A stretch of DNA of 42,522 nucleotides from a virus. The DNA lies in the IMG/VR virus record IMGVR_UViG_3300012209_000012, positions 1 through 42,522 of that record; one strand, written 5' to 3'. Below, piece by piece: positions 29,901-37,678 of this stretch (positions are counted from its first letter, which is position 1; each line of letters opens with the position of its first letter). A program made the position numbers and the translations under genes. The notes under the pieces were generated by a model. It saw only the letters and a list, made by a program, of their open reading frames with translations. It did not search any database and was not told the origin of the DNA.

Positions 29901-30981
29901 ATGCGCTGGCTGGTTATCCACCCAGGGCCTTTAGCCCAACTTCAGTGTCGCCGATATGCATGTCGGATGGGTAGAAGCGCTGCGCGGCCTCGGCGAAGAG
30001 GTCATGGAATACAATCTCGACGCGCGGCTGCAGGTCTTCGACTCGGCGCTCATGCCCGAGACCGGGGCCGCACCCGACAGCGAAGGGCGCCGGCCGGCCC
30101 GCAAGGCGTTCACCACCGAGCAGGCCGTCGGGCTCGCCACAGGCGACCTGCTGCTCGGCGCGTGCTATAGATGGTGGCCAAGCGTCGTCCTGTGCGTGTC
30201 CGCGTTCTTCACCCCCGCGTCCGTGCTGGAGGTCATGCGGTCCCGCGGCCACACGATCGTGATGCTGTTCAGCGAGGCGCCGTACCAGGCCGGGCAGCAG
30301 CTTCAGATGGCGAAGTTCGCCGATATCAGCCTGGTCAACGACCCGGCTGGCATTGAGGCGTACCGGGCGGCCAGCCCGGTGGCGGAGTACATGCCGCATT
30401 CCTACCGCCCGTCGGTGCACTACCCGGCGCCTGCGGGGACGGAGCCGGAGTACGACCTGGCGTTCGTCGGCACCGGGTTCCCCAGCCGGGTCGCGTTCCT
30501 CGAGCAGATGGACCTGGCCGGGCTGCGGGTCGCGCTCGGCGGATTCTGGGGGCGCCTGGCCGCGGACTCGCCGCTGCGCGGGCACCTGCTGTCCCGCGAC
30601 GCCGACGCGGACGTGTGCGTGGACAACGCCGAGACGGCCGCCCTGTACCGGCGTGCGGCGTGCGGGATCAACTTCTACCGGCGCGAGGCGGAGCCGGACT
30701 GGGACGCGCAGGCATACGCGTGCGGGCCGCGGGAGATCGAGCAGGCGGCGTGCGGGCTGTGGTTCGCCCGCGACAGCAGGCCCGAATCGGACGAGCTCTT
30801 CCCCATGCTGCCCGCCTTCACCACCCCGGAAGAGGCATCCGGCCAGATCCGCTGGGCGCTCGCCCATCCAGATGAACGCGCGGAAGCTGCACTGAAGGCC
30901 CGCGCGGCCATCGCGGACCGGACGTTCACCAACGCGGCGAAGCGGCTGCTGTCGCTGCTCGGCAAACAACCACGGAGGTAG
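29901..30981 (+). CDS. CgeB-like glycosyltransferase with re-supplied, frameshifted 5' end
   Basis: The open frame is 29956-30981 (341 residues): GWVEALRGLGEEVMEYNLD, HTIVMLFSEAPYQAGQQLQM, ADISLVNDPAGIEAYRA, EYDLAFVGTGFPSRVAFLEQM, RRAACGINFYRRE, GPREIEQAACGLWFARD and LLSLLGK. This is a DUF3880/CgeB-type GT-B enzyme. A strong site GTGAGGAGGTGATG precedes ATG 29901 (MRWLVIHPGPL), but one base too many near 29931-29934 puts this start out of frame with PNFSVAD. Either ATG 29956 is used or the gene is damaged. It lies beside the major tail protein, so it probably glycosylates it. Confidence 0.8.
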
Positions 30982-30984
30982 CAA

Positions 30985-31419
30985 GTGAGCCGCGATCATG
31001 GCAGGAACGGCAGGGTCTATTTCGGGGTCACGCAGACCGCCGGGGTGTCGGCGGCGGCGTCGCCGCTGCCGTTCCAGGCGGCCTGGTCCGTCAACCAGGT
31101 CACGGACAAGTCGGAGGTCACTGCGTTCGGCGACCAGAACAAGGTGTACGTCGCGGGGCTCCCGGATTCCTCCGGGGACTTCTCCGGGTTCCTCGACGAC
31201 GCCTCGTCGCAGACGTTCGTCGCGGCGCTCGACGGGATCCCCCGCAACTTCTACCTGTACCCGAACGTCACCGCGTTCCCGAACAACTGGTACTGGTTCG
31301 GGCAGATCATCGCCGACGCGTCGGCGGACGGCGCGGTCGGCGGCCCCGCAACCTTCAAGGCCTCCTGGAGCGCGGCCACCGCAATCACGAGGTACACGCC
31401 ACTGGGTTTGGGCACCTAG
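30985..31419 (+). CDS. Major tail protein
   Basis: 144 residues, subunit of the tail tube: GRNGRVYFGVTQTAGVSAAA, WSVNQVTDKSEVTAFGDQNKVYVAGLPD, GDFSGFLDDASSQTFVAAL, FYLYPN and GPATFKASWSAATAI. This size and beta pattern (a TUBE fold) and the place before chaperones and tape measure are characteristic. GGAGG precedes the GTG. It follows the glycosyltransferase by only 3 nt. Confidence 0.8.
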   Translation: MSRDHGRNGRVYFGVTQTAGVSAAASPLPFQAAWSVNQVTDKSEVTAFGDQNKVYVAGLPDSSGDFSGFLDDASSQTFVAALDGIPRNFYLYPNVTAFPNNWYWFGQIIADASADGAVGGPATFKASWSAATAITRYTPLGLGT

Positions 31420-31571
31420 CCGGGCTGGCGGGGTCCGCTGCCGTTCTCCGCGCCGAGTCCCTTGCGGAGCAGGATCCGGACGGCGTCGGCGAGGGAAATC
31501 CCGTAGATGCCGGCGTAGCCCTGGATCTCGTTCCTCAGGTCCTCGTCGATCTCGAGGCGCAGCTTGGCCAT
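31416..31571 (-). CDS. Ribbon-helix-helix (CopG/Arc-type) regulator
   Basis: 51 residues from the ATG after AAAGGAGG. AKLRLEIDEDLRNEIQGYAG followed by ISLADAVRILLRKGL is a classic RHH fold: the beta strand KLRLEID contacts DNA and two helices dimerise. It is the second gene of the Ltp cassette. RHH proteins bind short tandem sites; three TGTACCC repeats lie over the cassette promoter at 32325-32353, so it is the obvious autoregulator. Its 3' end overlaps the major tail protein stop. Confidence 0.8.
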   Translation of the reverse strand: MAKLRLEIDEDLRNEIQGYAGIYGISLADAVRILLRKGLGAENGSGPRQPG

Positions 31572-31605
31572 CTGGCCCTCCTTTAGTTGCTGACGTGCCC
31601 GGGCT

Positions 31606-32310
31606 CTACAGGCCAACCTTGGCGACGGCATATTCCGCCTGCGCCTCGGTGAATCCCTCGCCATAACTGGAGGTCAGTTGCTCCAGCAGGCCCTGGCGGC
31701 TGAAGCCCTGACCGAGTGCCATGTAGCCCTTGGCGGACTCCATAGCCTGCTCGTACCAGTTGGGATGGAGGTAGGCAATGGCAAAGCTGGCGGTCTCTGC
31801 CGTGAAGCCCTCGCCATAGCTTGAGGTGAGCTGCTTGAACAGCCCGGACTTGCTGAAGCCCTGACCGAGGGACAGGTAACTCTGCGCGGATTCCACGGCC
31901 TGCTGCTGAGCAGCAGACATCACGGGAGCGGCTGGCGTGGCCACGGCGGGGGTGCTGGCCGAGGAGTCAGCAGGAGCAGGCGCGGATGAGGTGTTACTGG
32001 CTGCAGGGACCGCGGCGGGGTCGGCGGGGCAGTAACTGAACCCGTCGGAGATGGTGACGGCTGAGGTCGCGCAGGCGTAGCCGTTCTGGTCGGTGAACGA
32101 TGCGGGTGCCGAGGTGGCGGACGCGGTTGCCTTCGGCGCGGGACGGGTGCCGCCGGACGTGGCCGCGCCGGCGATTCCCGCGGCGGTGATCAGGCTGGCA
32201 AGGCCGATCGCGGGGAAGACGATCCAGTTGCGGACCCGGTGGCGCTTCCTGCGCGGCGGTTCTGCGGACTGGACGGGCTGGGTACTCGGGCTGGGATCGG
32301 TGTAGGTCAT
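31606..32310 (-). CDS. Membrane-anchored Ltp-family superinfection exclusion protein
   Basis: 234 residues. A basic cytosolic N-terminus (PPRRKRHRVRN) is followed by one transmembrane helix at about 28-50 (WIVFPAIGLASLITAAGIAGAA), a Ser/Ala/Pro-rich linker, and two Ltp repeats at about 138-183 and 189-232. Each repeat has the pattern ESAQSYLSLGQGFSKSGL / ESAKGYMALGQGFSRQGL followed by QLTSSYGEGFT. In Streptococcus phage TP-J34 the Ltp lipoprotein blocks DNA injection, and it is reported to target tape measure protein. Here it is anchored by a helix instead of a lipobox, is antisense to the late operon, and is therefore probably expressed in lysogens. Confidence 0.88.
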   Translation of the reverse strand: MTYTDPSPSTQPVQSAEPPRRKRHRVRNWIVFPAIGLASLITAAGIAGAATSGGTRPAPKATASATSAPASFTDQNGYACATSAVTISDGFSYCPADPAAVPAASNTSSAPAPADSSASTPAVATPAAPVMSAAQQQAVESAQSYLSLGQGFSKSGLFKQLTSSYGEGFTAETASFAIAYLHPNWYEQAMESAKGYMALGQGFSRQGLLEQLTSSYGEGFTEAQAEYAVAKVGL

Positions 32311-32324
32311 TTTTGCTCCCTTTC

Positions 32325-32362
32325 TGTACCCGGAATGTACCCGCCGTGTACCCAGCTGTCAA
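32325..32362 (-). promoter_or_regulatory. Canonical promoter with three tandem operator repeats (Ltp/RHH cassette)
   Basis: Minus strand TTGACA (32357-32362), 17-bp spacer, TACATT (32334-32339): the best sigma-70/SigA-type promoter in the window. TGTACCC (plus strand) occurs at 32325-32331, 32336-32342 and 32347-32353, an exact 11-bp period that covers the -10 and spacer. One helical turn between repeats fits cooperative RHH dimers. AGGGAG precedes the ATG at 32310. Confidence 0.85.
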
Positions 32363-32392
32363 AGGACTTTCGTCCTGTTCCCGGGAGGACTC

Positions 32393-32863
32393 ATGGCTGA
32401 TGCCGCGACGGAGCTGGAGGCGCTCGCGTTCCGGCTGCGCCGCCTCGGGGACGGCGGCCTGGTCCGGGAGCTGACCGAGGCGATGCGCCGCGCCGCAGGC
32501 CAGGTGCCGGACGAGATACGCGCCGGGCTGGTGCCAGAGTCACCGAAGCTGCCCAACCGGTACGCCGCCGAGCTGGACGCCGACGTGCGGATCGGCGTCA
32601 ACGTCCGCACCACTGGCAGCGACCCCGGCGTGTCCGTCACCGGCACCACGCGCAGCGGGCGGGCCCGCAAGCTCCGCCGCCTCGACGCGGGCCGGCTCAC
32701 CCATCCCGTCTACGGCAACCGCGAGGTGTGGCGCACGCAGGAGGAGCCGTCCGTGCAACCCGGGTGGTTCACCGGCCCCGCCCGGGACGCCGAACCCCGC
32801 GTCCGCGCCGAGATCGAGCAGGTGCTGCGGGACATCGAAGCAAAGGAGATGCGCGCCCCTTGA
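32393..32863 (+). CDS. Tail-completion/minor tail protein (HK97 gp10-like)
   Basis: A 156-residue protein: LEALAFRLRRLGDGGLVRELTEAMRRAAGQVPDEIRAGL, shown here as two helices, then RSGRARKLRRLDAGRLTHPVYGNREVWRTQ and WFTGPARDAEPRVRAEIEQVLRDIEAK. The long helices with LTHPVYGNR...WFTGP are typical of tail-completion proteins near the major tail gene. GGGAGG precedes the ATG. The TGA overlaps the next start (TTGA). Confidence 0.75.
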   Translation: MADAATELEALAFRLRRLGDGGLVRELTEAMRRAAGQVPDEIRAGLVPESPKLPNRYAAELDADVRIGVNVRTTGSDPGVSVTGTTRSGRARKLRRLDAGRLTHPVYGNREVWRTQEEPSVQPGWFTGPARDAEPRVRAEIEQVLRDIEAKEMRAP

Positions 32864-33288
32864 AAGTGACAGTGGCCGGCGAGACGTTCGATTACGACGG
32901 CACGAAGCAGCCCATGTCCGAGGCGCTGTGGATTGAGGACGTGTACAAGCGGCGGTACGCCGAATGGCAGTCCGACCTGGAGGCCGGGTCCGCGAAGGCG
33001 CTGTGCATGCTCGCCTGCCTCATCTGGCGCCGCGATGGCCGCAACGTGGACACCGCCTACGCCGATCTCCTCGACGGCACGACGGACTTCGACCTCAACG
33101 AGATGCTCCAGTCGATGGTCGCGGCCGCGCAGGCCGCGCAGACCGCGCAGGAGGAGGCCGCCGCGGCGGGCCCTACGACCCCGGAGCCGTCGTCGGCCCC
33201 GGATGGCACACATTTGATCGCAACCGGTACATCGGGGCGTTCTCGGAACGCCTCGGGATCCGGCCGTGGGAAATCGACGAAAACCTGA
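32860..33288 (+). CDS. Tail assembly chaperone (G-type product)
   Basis: About 142 residues from TTG 32860 (TTGA overlap, GGAG upstream) or GTG 32866: VTVAGETFDYDGTKQPMSEALWIEDVYKRRYAEWQSDLEAGSAKALCMLACLIWRR is helix-rich, followed by TAYADLLDGTTDFDLNEML. This matches G-type tail chaperones placed before the tape measure gene. A fraction of ribosomes should shift at 33168-33174 to make the longer product. The last about 40 residues here are Ser/Gly/Thr-rich. Confidence 0.8.
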   Translation: MKVTVAGETFDYDGTKQPMSEALWIEDVYKRRYAEWQSDLEAGSAKALCMLACLIWRRDGRNVDTAYADLLDGTTDFDLNEMLQSMVAAAQAAQTAQEEAAAAGPTTPEPSSAPDGTHLIATGTSGRSRNASGSGRGKSTKT

Positions 33289-33347
33289 GCGTCGCCGACT
33301 TCGAGGCGTTGCTGGACTATATTGAAGAGTCAAGCCGCAGTGACTGA
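32860..33347 (+). CDS. Tail assembly chaperone, -1 frameshift (G-T) product
   Basis: The same start as the G product, then a -1 shift at the canonical heptamer G-GGC-CCT (33168-33174). The reading continues GPYDPGAVVGPGWHTFDRNRYIG, AFSERLGIRPWEIDENLSVADFEALLDYIEESSRSD, which is a folded T-type tail. G and G-T chaperones coat the tape measure during tail assembly. The heptamer, the frame relation and the downstream acidic helix agree with the well-known arrangement of siphoviruses. Confidence 0.82.
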
Positions 33348-33365
33348 AACATCAGGCTGACCTGC

Positions 33366-33441
33366 GACAATGGACAACGTAAGGACCCCGGCGAGGCGGT
33401 AACCTCCCGGGGCGCGGCCGAACCTGTGCGAGAGGTCCGAC
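33366..33441 (+). promoter_or_regulatory. Promoter and structured leader of the endonuclease VII-like gene
   Basis: GACAAT (33366-33371) is about 70 nt before the GTG. A hairpin CCCCGG (33386-33391)/CCGGGG (33407-33412) with inner GAGG/CCTC and a second small ACCT/AGGT hairpin ends just before the start. GAGAGG is 7 nt before GTG and partly enclosed. The plan matches the leaders at 3622 and 38326. Confidence 0.5.
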
Positions 33442-33999
33442 GTGACAGAGCCTAATCCTGCGGCTAAACCTAAGCGTGACCGGCGGCAGTACAACCGCGA
33501 ATGGCTTGAGGCAAACCGCGAGAGAGCCCGCGCCCGGAATCGTAAGCGATATGCAGCTGACGGCCGGCGGCAGCGCGAGTATGCGCGTGAGTATTACGCG
33601 GAGAACCGCGAGAAGATCGCGGCGCAGCGGAAGCTTCGCCGCAAGCCTGATGATCCGCGCGCATCGCGCAGGCAGCACCTCAAGCTCGCGCACGGCCTTG
33701 ATGAGGCAGCGTGGCAGGCAATCTGGGACGTACAGGGCGGCTGCTGTTACCTGTGCGGTGACGCTCTTGATTCGGTGACGACCCATGTTGAGCACTATCA
33801 CGGCTGCGCTGCGCACTCGCCCAAGCGATCCTGCTCATTCTGCCGGCGCGGACTTGCCTGTCAGGCGTGCAACCTGATTATCGGCCGCACCGGCGACGAA
33901 CCCGCCCTTCCCAGGATCATCGCTGACAACCTCGAGCGGGCCAACGCTGACGTCGCAGCACGTCAGGCGGTGATGCCGCAACACATAACACTCTTCTAG
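33442..33999 (+). CDS. Endonuclease VII-like homing nuclease
   Basis: A 185-residue protein. Residues 1-75 are basic and helical (KRDRRQYNREWLEANRERARARN, YAREYYAENREKIAAQRKLRRK). Residues 80-165 are the recombination endonuclease VII domain: WQAIWDVQGGCCYLCGDAL, a VEHYHGC His segment, CRRGLACQACNLIIG and LPRIIADNLERA, ending ITLF. It is inserted between tail chaperone and tape measure genes on the sense strand. It is a paralogue of the genes at 18148 and 37672. Confidence 0.9.
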   Translation: MTEPNPAAKPKRDRRQYNREWLEANRERARARNRKRYAADGRRQREYAREYYAENREKIAAQRKLRRKPDDPRASRRQHLKLAHGLDEAAWQAIWDVQGGCCYLCGDALDSVTTHVEHYHGCAAHSPKRSCSFCRRGLACQACNLIIGRTGDEPALPRIIADNLERANADVAARQAVMPQHITLF

Positions 34000-34006
34000 G
34001 AGAGCC

Positions 34007-37000
34007 GTGGCCGCCAGCATCACGTTCGATTTTTTGAGTAGGGGCGGCCCGGCTCTGGCGGGCCAGTTCAAGTCCGTCGGCGATAACGCCGCCGCCGCGG
34101 CGCGGGGCGCGAAGGTCCTGCAGACGGTCATCGGGGAACTCGGCACCAAGGAGAACCGCACCGCGGCGGAGTCGAAGATCCTGGCCAGTGCCCTCCGGCA
34201 AACCGGGGAGGCGGAGGACCGGGTTGCGGCGAGGGCCGTCCTGGCTGACGCGGCGATCCGCCGTCTTGACGACGCGATGCAGGACTCGTCCAAGGACACT
34301 GCCAAGGCCAGGGGTGAGGTGACCGGGCTGGCCAGGGCGCTGGACGGGCTGAAGGGCCACGCGCTGGCGGGGTCCGCGCTGCTGGCGATCCCGGCGCTGG
34401 CCACCCTGGGCGGGGTCGGCGCGGGGGCGGCGGCCGGGATCGGGGGGGCGTTCGTCGCCGCGGCGGGGGGGCTGGCCGCGTACGGGGCGGTCGCCAAGTC
34501 GGTGCTGTCCGCGTCCGCGGACGCGGCCAAGAAGGTGACCACGGCGCAGGAGAATTACAACGCCGTGATCGCCTCCGGCGCTAAGAAGGCGGTGGCGTAC
34601 AAGGCGGAGCAGGCCGCGATCGCGAAGGCGTACGCGGGCATGTCCCCCGCGCAGATCCAGCTGTCTAAGACGCTCGCCGGGGTCACCGGCCAGTGGGGGA
34701 AGTTCAAGGCGGGCATCACCCCGGTGATCGCGTCGTCCCTGACCCCGTGGCTGGGCGGCGTGACCGGGGGGCTGTCCGCGCTGAAGCTGATTGTCACGCC
34801 GATGGCCGGCGCGGTGGGCGTCCTGGGCGGCGAGGTGTCCGCCCTGGTGAGTTCCCAGGCGTTCAAGACGTTCGCGGGGTGGCTCGGCAAGACCGGGGCG
34901 GGCATCACCGGCACCCTGGGTGAGGCGATGGTCCAGGTCATCGACGGGCTGATCACGATCCTGCCGAAGTTCACCCCGCTGATGACCGGGGCGGCTGACG
35001 CGGTCGGCGGGTGGGCGGCGTCGTTCGACACCTGGTCCGGGAGCAAGAAAGCATCCGATCAGATCAGCGCGTTCCTGGGCTGGTTCAAGGCCAACGGCCC
35101 GGCCGTGGGGGGGCTGATCAGGAACCTCGGGAAGGCGATCGGGAACCTGGCCCCCGGGCTCGCCTCCGGCGGCCTGCTCGAGCTGAAGGTCATCTCCGGT
35201 TTCCTGGGCCTGGTCGCGAAGCTGCCGAAGGGCATCGCCGGGCCGCTGGCCGAGGTCGCCGGGGCGCTGCTGATCCTGAACAAGCTCGGCGTGCTGAAGG
35301 TCGGCGTCAAGATCGTCGGCGCAGCGGTCAAGTGGCTGACCGGCGGCTCCATAGAGATCGGCGGCGGGGCCGAGGCGGCGGCGGCGATGCGGGCCGCGTT
35401 CACCACCGGCGGAGCCGCCGCCGCCGCCGAGATCCGGGCAGCCCTGACGGGCGCAGCCGTTCCCGGCGCCGCCGGAGCGGCCGGAGCTGGAGGCGCGGCG
35501 AAGGGGGGAGCGTTCGCGCTGACGACGCTCACGCCGGTGCTGATCGGCGCAGCCGCCGGGATCGCGCTCGGCATCTACCTCAGGCAGTACCACGCGCAGG
35601 ACCACCCGGCGCCGGCGGCACAGCAGGGACCCCGCGGTACCGGCGGCGCAGCAGGCCCGGCGGCAGCCGGCATCAACGCGTGGAAGACGTACGACCACCT
35701 GCTGAATCAGGCCGGGATCGACGCCGACAACCTCCGCACGAGGAACCTGGTCCCGCTGCTGGGCGAGGTCGGCCGGGTGTCCGGCGGGGTGCAGGGACTT
35801 TCGGGCATCATGCAGAACACCCTCCTCGCCGGGCTGCGGGCGGCCGGCGCGCACTCCGACAACCTCCGCACGAGGAACCTGACCCCGCTCCGCGGCGAGG
35901 TCGGCCAGGTGTCCGGCGGCATCCAGGGCCTCGCCGGCTACATCAGGAACAGCCTCGCCCCGGCGATGAACACGGGCGGGCAGCACGCTGACAATCTCAG
36001 GCTCAGTCATCTGGGCCCGCTGTCCAGCCAGCTTTATAACAACAAGCAGCGTGTCGATTTCCTCGGCAATGCGATCCGGGGGCTGCCTTCCGGCAAGACC
36101 ATCAACGTCGGCGTGCACGCGGCCGGGTCCGGCGGCATGTCGTTCACCGAGAAGGTCGCCGCGTCGATCTCCTCCGGCGGGTTCTCCCTGCGGTCCCTGG
36201 CCGGCGGCGGCATGATCACGCAGGGCACCGGCCCCCGTGCTGATGACGTGCCGATCATGGCGTCCAGGGGCGAGCTGGTCGTGCCCGCCCACCTGGTCCC
36301 GTCGGTCAAGCCGGTGCTGGGCGGGAAGATCCCCGGGTTCGCGTCCGGGGGGATCGCCGGGATGATCCCCTGGACGGCGGGGGCGGAGGCCGGTTTCGCG
36401 CGGTCCGTCGGGGCGGACCTGCTCCGGAAGGAGTTCGCGCACCTGAAGGCGGCCGTGAAGGCAAATGCCGTCGGCCCCGCGTCCGGCGGCGGGCATACCG
36501 GCTGGGTGCCGGGCGCGGGCGTCAACCAGTGGCGGCTGACCACGCTGAAGGCGCTGGGCATGCTCGGGCTGCCGGGCGGCCTGGTCCTCGACGTGCTCTA
36601 CCAGATGCTCACCGAGTCGGGCGGCAACCCGAACGCGGTGAACAGGACTGACAGCAACTGGATAGCCGGCCATCCGAGCGTCGGGCTGATGCAGGTGATC
36701 CGCGGGACGTTCGGCACGTACGCCGGGCCGTTCCGGGGGACCGGCCCGTTCCTGTACGGGGTGTCCACCAACCCGCTGGCGAACATCTACGCGGCGCTGA
36801 ATTACGGCAAGCACAACGGCCGCGGGTTCGGTACCGGCCTCGGCCAGATCGGGTCCGGCCACGGCTATGCGTCCGGCGGCCTGGTGGGCGCGCAGGGCGC
36901 CGCGTACCTGAAGGCGTGGCAGGCCCGGCACGGCGGCGGGTACGGCGCCGCGTGGGGACCCGTCCCGGTCGGCCCGCAGATCGGTGCGGCGGACCGGGTG

Positions 37001-37678
37001 CTGGCCCGCGACGCCACCCTGGCCCGCGCCGCCCTGCCCGCGAGCCAGCACCGGCATTACGTGGCCGCCGCCGCGTGGTGGCGCCGCCACCGTGACGCGC
37101 TCGTGCATGAACGCGGCGTCATGCGGGACTGGCGCGGGCAGCTGGCCGGCTCCGACGCCGCGATCACCTCGTGGATCGGCGCCGCCGGGACTACCAGGGC
37201 GCTGGCGCCGTCCGTGCAGCGGTGGAAGCACACCAGGGCCGTGCAGGAAAAGGAGATCGCGGCGGTCAGCAAGATGCTCGGCCTGACCGGGGCGCAGCAG
37301 GCCGCGGCAGCCAAAGCGCACCCGAAGGCGAAGCCGCCCGCGGGGCCGCCGCTGCCCGCCATCACCCACACTTACGGCGGGATCACCGACGTCATCGAGG
37401 CGTTCCTGGCGTCGGTGGCCGCCCCGTTCGGCGCGGCCCGCGGCGCCCTGGTGGCGGACCGGGGGGCGACGCTGCGGCCCGGGTGGAACCCGCCGATGTT
37501 CAACGCGACCGGCCGGCCGGAGCAGCTCGTGCCCGCCCGCGGCGGCGGCGGCATCATCCGGCTCGAGGTCGCGCCGGGCGGCGGCTCCGAATTCGACCGG
37601 TTCATGACGGGCTGGCTGCGCAAGCACGTTAAAATTAAAGGCGGCGGTGACGCTCAAAGAGCGTGGGGTTCTCATTGA
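34007..37678 (+). CDS. Tape measure protein with lytic transglycosylase domain
   Basis: 1223 residues; sets tail length and spans the tail lumen. A helical N-terminal part is followed by hydrophobic Gly/Ala-rich segments (residues about 125-170) and three repeats around residues 560-665 that share DNLRTRNL-PL-GEVG-VSGG-QGL. An SLT-type muramidase domain (MLTESGGNPNAVNRTDSN, VGLMQVIRGTFGTYAGPF, NPLANIYAALNYGKHNGRGF) would locally open peptidoglycan during DNA entry. GGAG precedes GTG. The TGA overlaps a TTG (TTGA) now followed by the antisense nuclease gene. Confidence 0.93.
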   Translation: MAASITFDFLSRGGPALAGQFKSVGDNAAAAARGAKVLQTVIGELGTKENRTAAESKILASALRQTGEAEDRVAARAVLADAAIRRLDDAMQDSSKDTAKARGEVTGLARALDGLKGHALAGSALLAIPALATLGGVGAGAAAGIGGAFVAAAGGLAAYGAVAKSVLSASADAAKKVTTAQENYNAVIASGAKKAVAYKAEQAAIAKAYAGMSPAQIQLSKTLAGVTGQWGKFKAGITPVIASSLTPWLGGVTGGLSALKLIVTPMAGAVGVLGGEVSALVSSQAFKTFAGWLGKTGAGITGTLGEAMVQVIDGLITILPKFTPLMTGAADAVGGWAASFDTWSGSKKASDQISAFLGWFKANGPAVGGLIRNLGKAIGNLAPGLASGGLLELKVISGFLGLVAKLPKGIAGPLAEVAGALLILNKLGVLKVGVKIVGAAVKWLTGGSIEIGGGAEAAAAMRAAFTTGGAAAAAEIRAALTGAAVPGAAGAAGAGGAAKGGAFALTTLTPVLIGAAAGIALGIYLRQYHAQDHPAPAAQQGPRGTGGAAGPAAAGINAWKTYDHLLNQAGIDADNLRTRNLVPLLGEVGRVSGGVQGLSGIMQNTLLAGLRAAGAHSDNLRTRNLTPLRGEVGQVSGGIQGLAGYIRNSLAPAMNTGGQHADNLRLSHLGPLSSQLYNNKQRVDFLGNAIRGLPSGKTINVGVHAAGSGGMSFTEKVAASISSGGFSLRSLAGGGMITQGTGPRADDVPIMASRGELVVPAHLVPSVKPVLGGKIPGFASGGIAGMIPWTAGAEAGFARSVGADLLRKEFAHLKAAVKANAVGPASGGGHTGWVPGAGVNQWRLTTLKALGMLGLPGGLVLDVLYQMLTESGGNPNAVNRTDSNWIAGHPSVGLMQVIRGTFGTYAGPFRGTGPFLYGVSTNPLANIYAALNYGKHNGRGFGTGLGQIGSGHGYASGGLVGAQGAAYLKAWQARHGGGYGAAWGPVPVGPQIGAADRVLARDATLARAALPASQHRHYVAAAAWWRRHRDALVHERGVMRDWRGQLAGSDAAITSWIGAAGTTRALAPSVQRWKHTRAVQEKEIAAVSKMLGLTGAQQAAAAKAHPKAKPPAGPPLPAITHTYGGITDVIEAFLASVAAPFGAARGALVADRGATLRPGWNPPMFNATGRPEQLVPARGGGGIIRLEVAPGGGSEFDRFMTGWLRKHVKIKGGGDAQRAWGSH

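Noticed and set aside
29102-29930. Group I or II intron in the glycosyltransferase gene
   Set aside because: The 5' exon is repeated on the right side with its own ribosome-binding site, the nuclease is antisense, and I could not fit P3/P7 or domain V elements.
33331-33360. Fossil start of the tape measure gene before the endonuclease at 33442
   Set aside because: GTGACTGAAACATCAGG shares scattered bases with GTGGCCGCCAGCATCACG at 34007, but it needs a gap and encodes different residues. Too weak to claim.
33917-37675. Very long minus-strand open frame opposite the tape measure gene
   Set aside because: It is an antisense shadow produced by GC-biased third positions. Its composition is Arg/Pro/Gly-rich with no domain, while the plus frame is a clear tape measure protein. 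The same holds for the long minus frames at 14228-15655, 15761-17938, 19923-21596 and 39837-41861.
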